Part shown: piece by piece, positions 30,505 through 41,521 of the stretch
Layout: each line of letters starts with the position of its first letter
Position numbering within the stretch: the stretch's first letter is position 1
NCBI RefSeq assembly: GCF_004362825.1
Contig: NZ_SNXZ01000001.1
Coordinates: forward strand, 620,001 to 684,000
Reading direction: 5' to 3'
Length of the DNA stretch: 64,000 bases
From: Labedaea rhizosphaerae
GTDB lineage: Bacteria > Actinomycetota > Actinomycetes > Mycobacteriales > Pseudonocardiaceae
Notes under the pieces: generated by a model
The model's database searches: none
Told to the model about the DNA's origin: nothing
The model's input: the letters and a program-made list of their open reading frames with translations, nothing else
Program-made: the position numbers and the translations under genes

Positions 30505-31181
30505 AGGTCGCGACGCTGGCGCACTACCCGGTCAAGTCGACCGGCGGCGAGTCGCTGCGCAAGGCCACTGTGGACGGTCGTGGCCTTGCGCACGACCGTC
30601 GCTGGGCGGCCTACCTTGAGGACGGCGGGATCGCCAGCGGCAAGACCACCCGCCGGTTCCGCAAGGTCGACGGCCTGCTGGCGTGGCACTCGCGCATCGT
30701 GGATGGCACACCGGAGCTGCGTGAACCGGACGGCGAGTGGCTGCGCGTCGACGACCCGGCGGCCTCGGCCGCCCTCAGCTCGGCCTTCGGACGATCGCTG
30801 GAACTGCGGCCGGAGACGGAGATCCGGCACCACGACGAGTCCGGCGTGCACGTGGTCACCACGTCCGCCCTGCGTCAGGTCGCGCAACTCGTCGGCGCAC
30901 CGGTCGACCCGCGCCGGGTGCGCGCCAACATCGTGCTGGAGACCGACGGCGTCGGGTTCGTCGAAGACGACTGGGTCGGCGCGGAACTCGCCGTCGGGCC
31001 GGAGGTCGTGCTGCGCCTGGGTGAGGGCATGACGCGGTGCGTGATGGTCGACTACCCGCGCGGCGAGGTGCCGGTGCTGCGGGCGCTCGGCCGGGCGCAC
31101 GACCTGCTGCTGGGGCTGAAGGCGCACGTCGTGCGGCCCGGCGTGATCAGCGTCGGCGACGAGGCTATGTTCGTTTCGTGA
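30501..31181 (+). CDS. MOSC-domain protein
   Basis: 226 residues. The N-terminal beta-barrel motif (VATLAHYPVKSTGGESLRKA and AHDRRWAAYLEDG) and the MOSC core (RVRANIVLETDGVGFVEDDW, MTRCVMVDYP with its Cys about 182) match MOSC_N plus MOSC. Such proteins may carry sulfur or bind molybdenum cofactor, as in YiiM and mARC; the substrate here is unknown. ATGA overlap with thiD and GTGA overlap with the next gene place it inside the riboswitch-controlled operon. Confidence 0.85.
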
Positions 31182-32122
31182 CGAACATGCGCGTGGTCGA
31201 GGTGTCCGAACTCGGCGGACCGGAGGTCCTGCGAGTCGCCGCACGTCCCAAGCCGGAGCCTGCGCCGACCGAGGTGCTGGTCGCCGTGCACGCGGCGGGC
31301 GTGAACCCGGTCGACTGGAAGGTGCGCCGCGGAGGCGGGTTCCTCGGCGAGCCGCCGTTCGTCGTGGGCTGGGACGTGGCCGGGGTCGTCGAGGCGGTGG
31401 CCGGCGGTGTGACGTGGCTGGCCCCGGGCGACGAGGTGCTCGGCATGCCGTGGTTCCCGCGCCAGGCGGGGGCTTACGGCGAGTACGTGACCGCGCCGGC
31501 CCGGCACTTCGTCCGCAAGCCCGCGTCGCTGGGCTTCGCCGAGGCGGCGGGCCTGCCGTTGGCCGGGCTGACGGCGTGGCAGGCGCTGGTGGACACGGCG
31601 GACGTGCAACCCGGTCAGCGCGTGCTGGTCAACGGCGCGGCGGGCGGGGTCGGGCACCTGGCGGTGCAGATCGCGAAGGCCCGCGGCGCGCACGTGCTCG
31701 GCACGGCCCGCGCGGCCAAGCACGACTTCCTCCGCTCGCTGGGTGTCGACGAGCCGATCGACTACACGACCGGGGACGTGGCGGCGCAGGCCGGCCCGGT
31801 GGACGTCGTCTTCGACATGATCGGCGGCGCCCACACGGCGACGCTCGCGCCCGCGGTGCGCGAGGGCGGCACCGTGATCCCGTTGACCGGCGGCCTGACG
31901 GAGGAGACCGCGGAGCTCGCGCGAGCGCGTGGCGCACGGGCGACCGGGTTGCTGGTCGAGCCGGACCACGCCGGGCTGGCCGGGTTGGTGGCGCTGATCG
32001 AGTCGGGCGCGTTGCGGGTGCACGTGGAGCGGACGTTCCCGCTGGCGCAAGCCGCCGAGGCGCACCGGCTGGGCGAGGCGGGCCACGTGAGCGGCAAGCT
32101 CGTCCTCACAGTCCGCGACTGA
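31178..32122 (+). CDS. NADP-dependent zinc-free quinone oxidoreductase (MDR family)
   Basis: 314 residues. N-terminal GroES-like domain (VVEVSELGGPEVLRVA, VGWDVAGVVEAV) and Rossmann domain with VLVNGAAGGVGHLAVQIAKA (about 148). No Cys/His zinc ligands are visible, so it belongs to the quinone-oxidoreductase branch of the medium-chain family. It should reduce quinones or enones with NADPH. Last gene of the thiC-thiD-MOSC-oxidoreductase run. It has no obvious role in thiamine synthesis. Confidence 0.9.
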   Translation: MTNMRVVEVSELGGPEVLRVAARPKPEPAPTEVLVAVHAAGVNPVDWKVRRGGGFLGEPPFVVGWDVAGVVEAVAGGVTWLAPGDEVLGMPWFPRQAGAYGEYVTAPARHFVRKPASLGFAEAAGLPLAGLTAWQALVDTADVQPGQRVLVNGAAGGVGHLAVQIAKARGAHVLGTARAAKHDFLRSLGVDEPIDYTTGDVAAQAGPVDVVFDMIGGAHTATLAPAVREGGTVIPLTGGLTEETAELARARGARATGLLVEPDHAGLAGLVALIESGALRVHVERTFPLAQAAEAHRLGEAGHVSGKLVLTVRD

Positions 32123-32204
32123 AAGCCCGCCCGACCACGACGAACACGGGCCCGGCAACCCGCGAAAGAACCCTTGAGCCGCAACCTTTCACGCGCTCTT
32201 GGGT

Positions 32205-32300
32205 AAACCCAAACCCCCACCCTCCCGGGGGCACCCCTGCGTCCAGTCTATCGGGAATGGGGTTTGACCAGGGGGTTCAGGGCAAATCTGTGGACAACTG
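32205..32300 (+). repeat. Dispersed DnaA-box element, copy D
   Basis: ACCCCCACCCTCCCGGGGGC, then CCAGTCTATCGGGAATGG, TTTGACCAGGGGG, AAATC and TGTGGACAA (32289-32297). The second box of the other copies is lost. It lies in the convergent gap between the oxidoreductase and MarR genes. Confidence 0.78.
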
Positions 32301-32352
32301 CGATCGCGAAGGGCATCCCCGCGGCGATTAGTCGGCGGGAAGCCGAGCGCAC

Positions 32353-32784
32353 TCAGTCCTCGACGAGCAGCTCCTCGAGCACCGGCAACGCGGCGATCAG
32401 CAGGGCACGACGGTCCTCCGTCAGCCGGTCCATCCGCTTGCGCAGGTCCTGCACGCGCGTCGACCGCAGCCCGGACACCATCCGCTCGCCTTCCTCGGTC
32501 GCCGTCACCAGCCAGGCGCGGCGGTCGACCGGGTCGGGCTTGCGGCGGACGTAGCCGGCCTCGAGCAGGGCGGCCACGATCCGCGACATGGTCGGCGCGG
32601 CCACGCCTTCGCGTGCGGCCAGGTCGCCGAGGCGCATCTCGCCGATGTAGACCAGCGTCGACAGCGCCGAGATCGAGCCGTGGCCCAGTCCCGGCGTGCC
32701 CGAACGCCGCAGCGCGCGCGACAGCCGGCCCACCGCCAGGTAGAGCCGTGAGGGGATGTCCTGCACGGTCGTTGAAGCCGTCAC
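32353..32784 (-). CDS. MarR-family transcription regulator
   Basis: 143 residues from a GTG with GGGAGG 6 nt upstream; a TTG at 32823 is less likely because it lies inside thiG. The winged helix is clear: MRLGDLAAREGVAAPTMSRI, VAALLEAGYVRRKPDPVDRR (DxR wing) and a C-terminal dimerisation helix. It is separated from thiG by 35 bp in the same direction, so it may be transcribed with thiOSG. Its target and ligand are unknown. Confidence 0.88.
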   Translation of the reverse strand: MTASTTVQDIPSRLYLAVGRLSRALRRSGTPGLGHGSISALSTLVYIGEMRLGDLAAREGVAAPTMSRIVAALLEAGYVRRKPDPVDRRAWLVTATEEGERMVSGLRSTRVQDLRKRMDRLTEDRRALLIAALPVLEELLVED

Positions 32785-32819
32785 GTCGCGCCTCCCGGAG
32801 CTCGTTATCCGCCCATTAT

Positions 32820-34821
<2,002 letters not shown>

Positions 34822-34827
34822 TTCCTC

Positions 34828-34912
34828 GCTCCCTGCGCCGGCATGACCCGGATCAGGTTCGACGGTCGGAACTGGCAAGTTCCCTCTCAGCCCGGTTCCT
34901 CCAGGCTCCCGT
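34828..34912 (-). ncRNA. TPP riboswitch of thiOSG
   Basis: Minus-strand THI core: GGAGCCTGG, GGGCTGAGAGGGAAC, GAACCTGATCCGGGTCATGC and CGGCGCAGGGAGC. It ends 6 nt before the thiO ATG, and its terminal GGGAGCGAGG includes the ribosome-binding site, so translational control is likely. Confidence 0.95.
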
Positions 34913-34925
34913 GCGGACCACTTGC

Positions 34926-34942
34926 ACCATAACCACTACCGT
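34926..34942. promoter_or_regulatory. Back-to-back -10 boxes for thiOSG and thiE
   Basis: TATGGT on the minus strand (34931 to 34926) lies about 14 nt before the first riboswitch base. TACCGT on the plus strand (34937-34942) lies 7 nt before the thiE ATG. The two boxes are 5 bp apart, so the -35 region of each promoter would fall within the other transcript. Assigned by eye. Confidence 0.45.
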
Positions 34943-34949
34943 CGCCACC

Positions 34950-35600
34950 ATGCCAGGCCTCCCCGCCGCCGAGATCCGCGCCAAGCTCGCCGACGCACAG
35001 CTCTACCTGTGCACGGGCATGCGCGACGAACTCGCCGAGTTCGCCGACGCGGCGCTCGCGGGCGGCGTCGACGTGCTCCAGTTGCGGCAGAAGGGCATGG
35101 AGGCGCGCGACGAACTCGCGGCGCTGGACGTGCTCGCCCAGGCCTGCGCACGCCACGGCGCGCTGCTCGCGGTGAACGACCGCGCGGACCTCGCGTTCGC
35201 CGCACAGGCCGACGTCCTGCACCTCGGCCAGGACGACCTGCCCGTGCCGATCGCCCGCCGGATCGTCGGCGACGACGTGGTGATCGGCCGCTCCACGCAC
35301 GACGCGACGCAGGCCGGCGCGGCGGCGGTGGAAGCGGGCGTCGACTACTTCTGCACCGGCCCGTGCTGGCCGACCCCGACCAAACCCGGGCGCCCCGCGC
35401 CCGGCCTCGACCTGGTCCGGCACACCGCGGCGGCGAACCCGGATCGCCCGTGGTTCGCCATCGGCGGCATCGACGCCGGTCGGTTGCCGCAGGTTCTCGA
35501 AGCGGGTGCGAGCCGGGTGGTCGTGGTGCGGGCGATCACCGAGGCCGACGACCCGCGAGCGGCCGCGCAGCACCTGAAGTCGGTGCTGCGCGGCCGGTGA
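34950..35600 (+). CDS. thiE: Thiamine-phosphate synthase ThiE
   Basis: 216 residues, TIM barrel. It joins HMP-PP and the thiazole phosphate. Signatures are [67 protein letters not shown] and [10 protein letters not shown]. It starts 7 nt after TACCGT with no Shine-Dalgarno, so it is probably leaderless and, unlike the two other thi operons, has no riboswitch. Confidence 0.96.
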   Translation: MPGLPAAEIRAKLADAQLYLCTGMRDELAEFADAALAGGVDVLQLRQKGMEARDELAALDVLAQACARHGALLAVNDRADLAFAAQADVLHLGQDDLPVPIARRIVGDDVVIGRSTHDATQAGAAAVEAGVDYFCTGPCWPTPTKPGRPAPGLDLVRHTAAANPDRPWFAIGGIDAGRLPQVLEAGASRVVVVRAITEADDPRAAAQHLKSVLRGR

Positions 35601-35606
35601 TGCGGA

Positions 35607-35636
35607 GGAACCGGAAGGCAGGGTTCAACCGGTTCC
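35607..35636. terminator. Bidirectional hairpin between thiE and the S1 protease gene
   Basis: GGAACCGG (35607-35614) pairs with CCGGTTCC (35629-35636) across a 14-nt loop. It fits in the 49-bp gap between the two convergent genes. Confidence 0.6.
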
Positions 35637-35649
35637 CTCAGCCGTTGCT

Positions 35650-36789
35650 TCAGCCGGTGACCAGCGACAGACCCCAGTAGGACAGGGCCTCGTTGACCGG
35701 CTGGAAGAACGTCGTGCCGCCGGAGGAGCAGTTGCCCGAACCACCGGACGTGAAGCCCTGGGCCTGGCTGCCGGTGACCCACGAGCCGCCGGAGTCGCCG
35801 GGCTCGGCGCAGGCGTTGGTGCGGGTCAGGCCGGTCACCGTCGGACCGCCGGAGTAGGTGACGGTCTGGTTCTTGGCCTGGATGGTCCCGCAGTGCCAGC
35901 CGGTGGTGGAGCCGGAGCGGCACACCGACGAACCCGTGGCGGCCTCGGACGAGCCGGTCACGTGGACGTCGCTGCCGCCGTAGTGGTTCACCAGACCGGT
36001 GAGCGTCCACGACGAGCTGGTGACGCTGACCCGGCCGAAGTCACCCGTGCTGCCGAACACGCTGCCCGACATCGAGCCCATGGTCACCTGGTTGTAGCCG
36101 TAGGCCGTGCCGCCGCCCGCGGTGCAGTGACCGGCGGTCAGCATGTACTTCGCGCCGGAGCTGCTGCGCGCGCTGAAGCCGACCGAGCAGCGGAAGTTGC
36201 TGCCGTACCAGGCGTCGCCGCCGCGCACGTTGTACAGCGGGCGGGCCTTCGTGCCGTGCACGGTGCGCACGGTCACGCCCTGCGCCTTGGCCAGGAAGGC
36301 GTTGGTGGCGGCGGTGGGCGCCGAGGTCGTTTCGACCACCACGCTGTTGGTGGTGGTGTCGACGTACCAGCCGGCCACGTTCGCCGGGGCCTTGGCGGCG
36401 TCGAGCGCGCTCTTCGCCGCGTTCAGCTGGGCCTCGGAGTTGTGGACCACCTTGGGAGTCGCGCCCGCGGCGGTGACCTTGGCGGCCTGCGCGGCGTCGG
36501 TCACGCCGACGATCAGGCTGGTGCCCTCGATGTAGGCGCCGCCGAACGCCGAACCCAGCTGCGTGCGCAGGGTCTGCTCGGTCGCGGAGGCGTGCTGCTC
36601 CATCGTGATCCTGGCCATCGCCTGGTCGGCGGTCAGGTGCAGATCACGCTGCATGGCGCTGAGGACCTGGGGGTCCACGGACGGGGCACTGCTGGCCGGC
36701 GCTGCCGTCGCCGGCACAGCGAGCGCCACGGCCGTTCCGGTCGCCAGGACGGCGATGCCGAACAACCGCGCCACTTTGCTGCGATTCAT
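35650..36789 (-). CDS. Secreted streptogrisin/alpha-lytic-type serine protease (S1)
   Basis: 379-residue preproenzyme. A signal peptide (about 1-28, AVALAVPATAAPA) and a prodomain of the alpha-lytic type (about 30-185) act in export and as intramolecular chaperone. The mature chymotrypsin-like domain (about 188-379) has His in LTAGHCTAGGG, Asp in TGDFGRVSV, Ser in PGDSGGSW and paired Cys. It should be released to the medium as a ~19-kDa protease. Monocistronic, with GGGAGACATCGC before the ATG. Confidence 0.95.
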   Translation of the reverse strand: MNRSKVARLFGIAVLATGTAVALAVPATAAPASSAPSVDPQVLSAMQRDLHLTADQAMARITMEQHASATEQTLRTQLGSAFGGAYIEGTSLIVGVTDAAQAAKVTAAGATPKVVHNSEAQLNAAKSALDAAKAPANVAGWYVDTTTNSVVVETTSAPTAATNAFLAKAQGVTVRTVHGTKARPLYNVRGGDAWYGSNFRCSVGFSARSSSGAKYMLTAGHCTAGGGTAYGYNQVTMGSMSGSVFGSTGDFGRVSVTSSSWTLTGLVNHYGGSDVHVTGSSEAATGSSVCRSGSTTGWHCGTIQAKNQTVTYSGGPTVTGLTRTNACAEPGDSGGSWVTGSQAQGFTSGGSGNCSSGGTTFFQPVNEALSYWGLSLVTG

Positions 36790-37020
36790 GCGATGTCTCC
36801 CTCGCTACGAGTTGCAGGGCTCGGGAGCGGGCGGTTGCGCCGGCTTCCCGAGGGAGAAACGAGGTCCTGGTCTTGTGACGGACCCCACATGAACCTAAGA
36901 ACCGGGGACAGCTATCGATAGGTCCGATCGGGGAACCCGGAACCGGACATTTTCCCAGTTAATTACACGCAGAGTAAGACGGTAATCAGTGAACCTGTGA
37001 CCGAAGATCGTCCGAACGGC

Positions 37021-37743
37021 TCACTGCGACGGAACGTCGCCGTTCGGCGTCGTGGTCGTCGGGGGTGGGGTGGTCGTCGTGCCACCGGGCGTCGTCGTGG
37101 TGGTCGGCGGCGCGTCGGTGGTGGTCGACGTGCTCGACCCGCTGGTCATGGGGTGGCCGGTGGGGTCGGCGGGCACGGTCACCGTCTTCGTCGACGGGCC
37201 CGGCGTCGTCGTCGGGGCCGGCGAGTCGTCGTCCTGCCGCTGCTGCTGTTGCTGCTGCTTCGGGTGGATGACGCCGCCGACCGTGGTGCCGGTGCCGCCG
37301 GAGAGCGAGCCGCCGACCAGGCTCTCGTAGCCGGTGATCGCCAGCATGCCCAGCACGAACGCGAGCAGGCTGCCCGCGACGACCGCACCCCACCGGATCG
37401 CCCGCGCGGCCGGCGGGCGGTCGGTCGGCTGTACTTCCTCACCGTCGGGTTTCGCCTGGTCAGACCGGTCTTCGGTGGTCACTTCGCGCTCGATGATCAC
37501 CCGGCCGGTGACACCGGACCGGACTCGTTCGCGGACCAACTGGACGCCGGCCTTGGTCCGTTCGAGTGAACGCAGGTACAGCGCACCGGCGACCGTGGTG
37601 ACCACGCTCGCCAGGCCCGCACCGATCACCGTCCCGGCAAGACCCATCGTCGAACCGAGCACCGCGGCCGTGACTGCGGCCAATGCCGCCGAAATCACCT
37701 GGCCCGGCCGAACACCGAGGCCCTTGTCCTTCTCCTTGCTCAT
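37021..37743 (-). CDS. Membrane protein with Gln and Thr-rich tail, unknown function
   Basis: 240 residues from the ATG at 37743. Two hydrophobic segments near the N-terminus (about 14-34, 38-58) and one more (about 118-140) are separated by a charged loop. The C-terminal ~95 residues are low complexity: a run of six Gln, then Thr/Pro/Gly-rich. The tail is probably on the cell surface. Homopolymer coding (CAG and ACC/ACG runs) suggests length variation. No family recognised. Confidence 0.65.
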   Translation of the reverse strand: MSKEKDKGLGVRPGQVISAALAAVTAAVLGSTMGLAGTVIGAGLASVVTTVAGALYLRSLERTKAGVQLVRERVRSGVTGRVIIEREVTTEDRSDQAKPDGEEVQPTDRPPAARAIRWGAVVAGSLLAFVLGMLAITGYESLVGGSLSGGTGTTVGGVIHPKQQQQQQRQDDDSPAPTTTPGPSTKTVTVPADPTGHPMTSGSSTSTTTDAPPTTTTTPGGTTTTPPPTTTTPNGDVPSQ

Positions 37744-37877
37744 GAATCCTGTTCTGGTCGAAGACGTCTCATGGGTTCCAACGTGGGAGACGCCTGAGAT
37801 GCTCCCCCGGTGCACCCATCGTGAGCAGACCCACTTTGTCCACAGTGGACATTGGCGTGCGGTGGCAAGATGACCTC

Positions 37878-38816
37878 ATGGACCTTGTGACGATCGAGGA
37901 CGTGCGGGCGGCAGCGGAGCGGATCAAGGGCGTCGCGGTGCGCACCCCCTTGCTGAGGTGCCTGTGGGGCGACCCGGAACGTCCACTGTGGATCAAGCCG
38001 GAGAACCTGCAGCCGACCGGTGCGTTCAAGATCAGGGGCGCGCACAACGCGGTGGCCCGCCTCGCCGGCCAGCCCGTGATCGCCCACTCGAGCGGCAACC
38101 ACGCCCAGGCCCTCGCCTACGCGGCCCGCGCGGCCGGTGTCCCCGCCACGATCGTCATGCCCGACTCGGCGCCCGCGGTGAAGATCGAGCGAACGCGTGC
38201 ACTGGGCGCCGAGGTGATCTTGGTACCGATCGCCGAACGCGAGGAACGCGCGGCCGAGCTGGTGAAGGAGCGCGGTGGCGCGTTCATCCCGCCGTTCGAC
38301 CACCCGGACGTCATCGCCGGGCAGGGCACGGTCGGGCTGGAGATCGCCGCCGACCTGCCCGATGTCGAGGTGGTGCTGGTGCCCGTCAGCGGCGGCGGCC
38401 TGATCTCCGGCGTGGCCACGGCGATCAAGGCGCTGGTCCCGTCGGCGCAGGTCATCGGCGTCGAACCGGAACTGGCGGCGGACGTGGCGGCAGGCTTGCA
38501 CCAGGGCGCGCAGGTCCACCTGCCCCTGGCCGACCGGGCCCGCACCATCGCCGACGGCCTGCGCATGGAGCCCTCGGAGCTGACCTACGCGCACATCGCC
38601 GCGTACGTGGACGACGTGGTGACGGTGACCGAGGACGAGATCCGCTCCGCCATCCGCACGATCGCGCACGAGGCCCGCCTGGTCACCGAGCCCAGCGGCG
38701 CGGTGACGATCGCGGCGTACCTCAACCGTGCGGAAAACCTGCCCCGCGGCCGCACCGTGGCGGTGGTATCCGGCGGCTCCGTGGACCCCGAGGCATTCCG
38801 CCAGTACCTTTCGTGA
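37878..38816 (+). CDS. Threonine/serine dehydratase (PLP fold type II)
   Basis: 312 residues from the ATG at 37878; an upstream GTG would extend into promoter DNA. The PLP Lys is in PTGAFKIRGAHNAV (about 56), with SSGNHAQALAYAAR and the phosphate-binding SGGGLISG (about 175). There is no C-terminal ACT domain, so it is the catabolic, non-Ile-inhibited form. It deaminates threonine or serine to 2-oxo acids. CAAGAT lies 6 nt upstream of the start. A TTGTCCACA 9-mer lies at 37838-37846. Confidence 0.9.
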   Translation: MDLVTIEDVRAAAERIKGVAVRTPLLRCLWGDPERPLWIKPENLQPTGAFKIRGAHNAVARLAGQPVIAHSSGNHAQALAYAARAAGVPATIVMPDSAPAVKIERTRALGAEVILVPIAEREERAAELVKERGGAFIPPFDHPDVIAGQGTVGLEIAADLPDVEVVLVPVSGGGLISGVATAIKALVPSAQVIGVEPELAADVAAGLHQGAQVHLPLADRARTIADGLRMEPSELTYAHIAAYVDDVVTVTEDEIRSAIRTIAHEARLVTEPSGAVTIAAYLNRAENLPRGRTVAVVSGGSVDPEAFRQYLS

Positions 38817-38916
38817 CCCTTAGGTGACATTTTGCGGACACAGTTCCGCGAATGCTGCGTTCGCGCCGGCGTGATGGGTGATCATCGAAAGGATTCCCCC
38901 GGCCGCGGAGGCCCGC

Positions 38917-39675
38917 ATGCCCGCCCGACCTGAGCCCAACGGATCTGAGCCCACCGGATCTGGCCCCAACGGATCTGACCCCAACGGATCTGACATCGTG
39001 CCCGGCACGCTGCTCAGCCACCTGCACCCGGACGCGCGTGCGTCGTTGCTGGCGGCGGGCGTGCGCCGGCGTTTCGACAGCGGCGAAACCCTGCTGCACC
39101 AAGGGGATCCGACCGACCACGTGCTGGTGCTCAGGTCCGGCTGGGTCCGGGTGTCGGCGACGACGACGGACGGCCAGGCGGTCCTGCTCGCGTTGCGCGG
39201 ACCGGGTGACGTGCTGGGCGAGCTCGCCGCGTTGCACGGCTGGCCGCGCACCGCGACCGTGCGGGCACTGGAACCCGTTGTGGTGGCGCAGTTCCGCGCG
39301 CCGGTGTTCCTCGAGGTGCTGCACCGCCAGCCCGCGGTCGCCGTGGCGTTGCTGAAGCAGCTGTCCACGCGGCTGCGCGACGCCGAACGGGCCCGGGTCG
39401 ACTCCGCGACGCTCGACGTCGCGCACCGGGTCGCCGCGCATGTGCTGCGCCTGGCCGAACAGCACGGCGAGGCTGAGGGACGCGTGATCGTCGTGCGGAT
39501 GCCGTTGACCCAGCAGGACATCGCCGACCAGATCGGCGCGTCCCGGCGCGCGGTCGCCCGGGCGCTCGGCACGCTGCGCGAACGGCGGGTGGTGACCACC
39601 GGCCGCCGGCTGATCACCGTGCACCAGCCCGACGTGCTGCGCGCGTTCACCGCTTCTGCGCCAAATGGCACATAG
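38917..39675 (+). CDS. Crp/Fnr-family transcription regulator
   Basis: 252 residues from an ATG with GGAGG 5 nt upstream. An unusual N-terminal stretch of four 5-residue repeats (EPNGS, EPTGS, GPNGS, DPNGS) comes from a 15-bp tandem repeat. Then a cNMP-binding domain (about 35-145: LLHQGDPTDHVLVLRSGWVR, GPGDVLGELAALHG) and a Crp-type HTH (TQQDIADQIGASRRAVARAL). No Fnr-type Cys cluster is present. The effector is unknown. Confidence 0.9.
   Translation: MPARPEPNGSEPTGSGPNGSDPNGSDIVPGTLLSHLHPDARASLLAAGVRRRFDSGETLLHQGDPTDHVLVLRSGWVRVSATTTDGQAVLLALRGPGDVLGELAALHGWPRTATVRALEPVVVAQFRAPVFLEVLHRQPAVAVALLKQLSTRLRDAERARVDSATLDVAHRVAAHVLRLAEQHGEAEGRVIVVRMPLTQQDIADQIGASRRAVARALGTLRERRVVTTGRRLITVHQPDVLRAFTASAPNGT
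38932..38991 (+). repeat. Four 15-bp tandem repeats in the crp/fnr-type gene
   Basis: Units GAGCCCAACGGATCT, GAGCCCACCGGATCT, GGCCCCAACGGATCT and GACCCCAACGGATCT lie head to tail and in frame. Unit number may vary among strains without frameshift. Confidence 0.9.
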
Positions 39676-39760
39676 CGCGAGCGCCACGGTACGTCGTCGC
39701 ATCAGCGGTTTCCGAAGAAGCTGTTTTCAGACCAGAAAACGCCGAAAGGAAACCGACATC

Positions 39761-39832
39761 GTGCTGCGCCTGGTGTTCTGGCTGTTCATCTTCGGAATGG
39801 CCATCGGAATCCTGCTCGGCGTGCGGGTCTGA
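39761..39832 (+). CDS. Possible 23-residue hydrophobic micropeptide
   Basis: GTG to TGA encodes 23 residues, nearly all hydrophobic (LRLVFWLFIFGMAIGILLG), enough for one membrane helix. AAAGGA lies 11 nt upstream. An inverted GTTTTC/GAAAAC pair (39723-39740) precedes it. The region is AT-richer than its neighbours. A second micro-ORF follows 34 bp later. Not tested; could be a chance frame. Confidence 0.4.
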   Translation: MLRLVFWLFIFGMAIGILLGVRV

Positions 39833-39866
39833 ATTCACGATTCGCATCGCGGCAAAGGAGATGGCC

Positions 39867-39926
39867 ATGCAGAGCCACATCATCGTTCTCGTGACGACGC
39901 TGCTCGCAGCCCTGCTGGGCAGCTGA
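39867..39926 (+). CDS. Possible 19-residue hydrophobic micropeptide
   Basis: ATG to TGA encodes 19 residues (QSHIIVLVTTLLAALLGS after Met), a likely single membrane helix. A near-perfect AAAGGAG lies 6 nt upstream, the best ribosome-binding site in the neighbourhood. A strong hairpin starts 15 bp after its stop. Size and composition resemble small membrane toxins and small membrane regulators of other bacteria, but no homology is claimed. Confidence 0.45.
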   Translation: MQSHIIVLVTTLLAALLGS

Positions 39927-39941
39927 TCGGGAGACCCCAGG

Positions 39942-39971
39942 CCGGGAACGCGTCAGGCGGCGCGTTCCCGG
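39942..39971. terminator. Bidirectional terminator hairpin
   Basis: CCGGGAACGCG (39942-39952) pairs perfectly with CGCGTTCCCGG (39961-39971) around an 8-nt loop. The right arm lies in the 3' end of the MFS gene; it can end both the plus-strand micro-ORF transcript and the minus-strand MFS transcript. Confidence 0.75.
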
Positions 39972-41521
39972 TCCGGCCGGATGTGGGTCGGCGGCGCCTC
40001 GACGCCACAGGTGAAGCAGTCCCCCGGCTTGGGGTGCGAGGACCCAGCCGGCGTGGACTCGGCCAGCGTGGAATCCGCCGGAGCAGCGACGTCCGCGGGA
40101 GCGGATTTCGCCGCCGCGAGCACGTCGTTGCGCACGCCGAGCGCGATCACCCCGCCGACGGCCGTGAGCCCGGCGCACACCCAGCACGCCATCCGCCAGC
40201 CCGCGGTCAACGCCACCGGGTCCGCGTAGGCCGAGCCGCTCAGTCCGGCGACCGCGGGCAACACCGCGACCGCGAGCAGGCTGCCCGCCCGGGCGACCGC
40301 GTTGTTCACCCCGGACGCGACGCCCGCGTACCGGTCCGGCGCGGCCGCGAGCACGGTCGCGGTCACCGGCGCGACCACGATCGCGAGGCCGAGCCCGAAC
40401 ACCACGATCGCGGGCAGCACCGCACCCACGTAGGTCGCGCCGGGCGCGACCCGCAGCATCAGCACCATGCCGCACGCGACGACCAGCGGCCCGACCACCA
40501 GGAACCACTTGGGCCCGTACCGCTGGGCGAGCTTCCCGGACCGCGCCGAGAGCAGCAGCATGATCACCGTGATCGGCAGGCTCGCCACGCCCGCGGCCGT
40601 CGGCCCGAACTTCAACGACACCTGCAACTGCAGGACGAAGAGCATCATCACGCCGCCGAGCGCGGCGTACACCACCAGCGTGAGCGCGTTGGAGAGCACG
40701 AAGGTCCGGTCGCGGAAGAGCAACGGCGGCACCAGCGGGTCGTGTGAATGGCGTTGCAGCGCAACGAAAAGCCACAACGCGAGCACACCGAGCACGGCGC
40801 AGCCGACCACCAGCGGGTCGAAGCCGCGCACCGGCCCCTCGACCAGGGCCGCCGTCACCCCGGCGAGCCCGAGCGCACCGAGCGCGGAGCCGAACACGTC
40901 GGGATGGCCGGGTTGCAGTTGCCGGTCGCACGACTCCGGCACGAACTTGCGGGCGAGGACCACGACGATGATCGCGATCGGCACGTTCACCAGGAAGGCC
41001 AGGCGCCACGACCACGCCTGCACGAGCAGGCCACCCAGCAGCGGCCCGATCGCCGACGCGACGCCACCGAGCCCCGACCACGCGCCGATCGCCCGCGCGC
41101 GTTCCTCCCGCGCGAACGACGACTGCAGGATCGCCAGCGAGCCAGGGGTGAGCAGCGCGCCGCCGACGCCCTGCAGCACGCGCGCGATGATCAGCGTCAA
41201 CGCGTTCGGCGCGGCCCCGCACAGCACCGACGCGGCGCCGAACCACAGCACGCCGAGCACGAACATCTTGCGCCGGCCGTAGCGGTCGCCGAGCGAACCG
41301 GCCACGAGGATCAGGGCCGCGAGCGAGAGCATGTAGCCGTTGATGATCCACTGCAGACCGGCCATCGGCACGTGCAGTTCGGCGCCGATCTTCGGCAGCG
41401 CCACGTTGACGATCGTGCCGTCGATCATGGCCATGCCGGAACCGAGGATCGTCGTGGCGAGCACGCCGCGCGCGACCGGCGTCCCCCACCGGACCGGCGC
41501 GTCGTCGACCGGGGCGGTCAC
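39953..41521 (-). CDS. MFS transporter, DHA2 (14-TM) drug-efflux type
   Basis: 522 residues with 14 predicted helices. Signatures are [17 protein letters not shown] (motif D1), [16 protein letters not shown] (motif A) and [18 protein letters not shown] (motif C), all typical of EmrB/QacA pumps. A ~50-residue cytoplasmic tail ends with an unusual [14 protein letters not shown] (Cys pair). It overlaps the dasR-like gene by GTGA and so is co-expressed with that regulator, an odd partner for a drug pump. Sugar or aminosugar-antibiotic efflux is possible but unproven. Confidence 0.92.
   Translation of the reverse strand: MTAPVDDAPVRWGTPVARGVLATTILGSGMAMIDGTIVNVALPKIGAELHVPMAGLQWIINGYMLSLAALILVAGSLGDRYGRRKMFVLGVLWFGAASVLCGAAPNALTLIIARVLQGVGGALLTPGSLAILQSSFAREERARAIGAWSGLGGVASAIGPLLGGLLVQAWSWRLAFLVNVPIAIIVVVLARKFVPESCDRQLQPGHPDVFGSALGALGLAGVTAALVEGPVRGFDPLVVGCAVLGVLALWLFVALQRHSHDPLVPPLLFRDRTFVLSNALTLVVYAALGGVMMLFVLQLQVSLKFGPTAAGVASLPITVIMLLLSARSGKLAQRYGPKWFLVVGPLVVACGMVLMLRVAPGATYVGAVLPAIVVFGLGLAIVVAPVTATVLAAAPDRYAGVASGVNNAVARAGSLLAVAVLPAVAGLSGSAYADPVALTAGWRMACWVCAGLTAVGGVIALGVRNDVLAAAKSAPADVAAPADSTLAESTPAGSSHPKPGDCFTCGVEAPPTHIRPDRERAA

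Noticed and set aside
37838..37846. TTGTCCACA before the threonine dehydratase as another DnaA-box element
   Set aside because: The hairpin and second box are missing, and the 9-mer is part of the common CCACWGTGG palindrome family.
39867..39926. Type I toxin (Ibs-like) peptide
   Set aside because: Only size and hydrophobicity match; no antisense RNA promoter is visible, so no toxin call is made.
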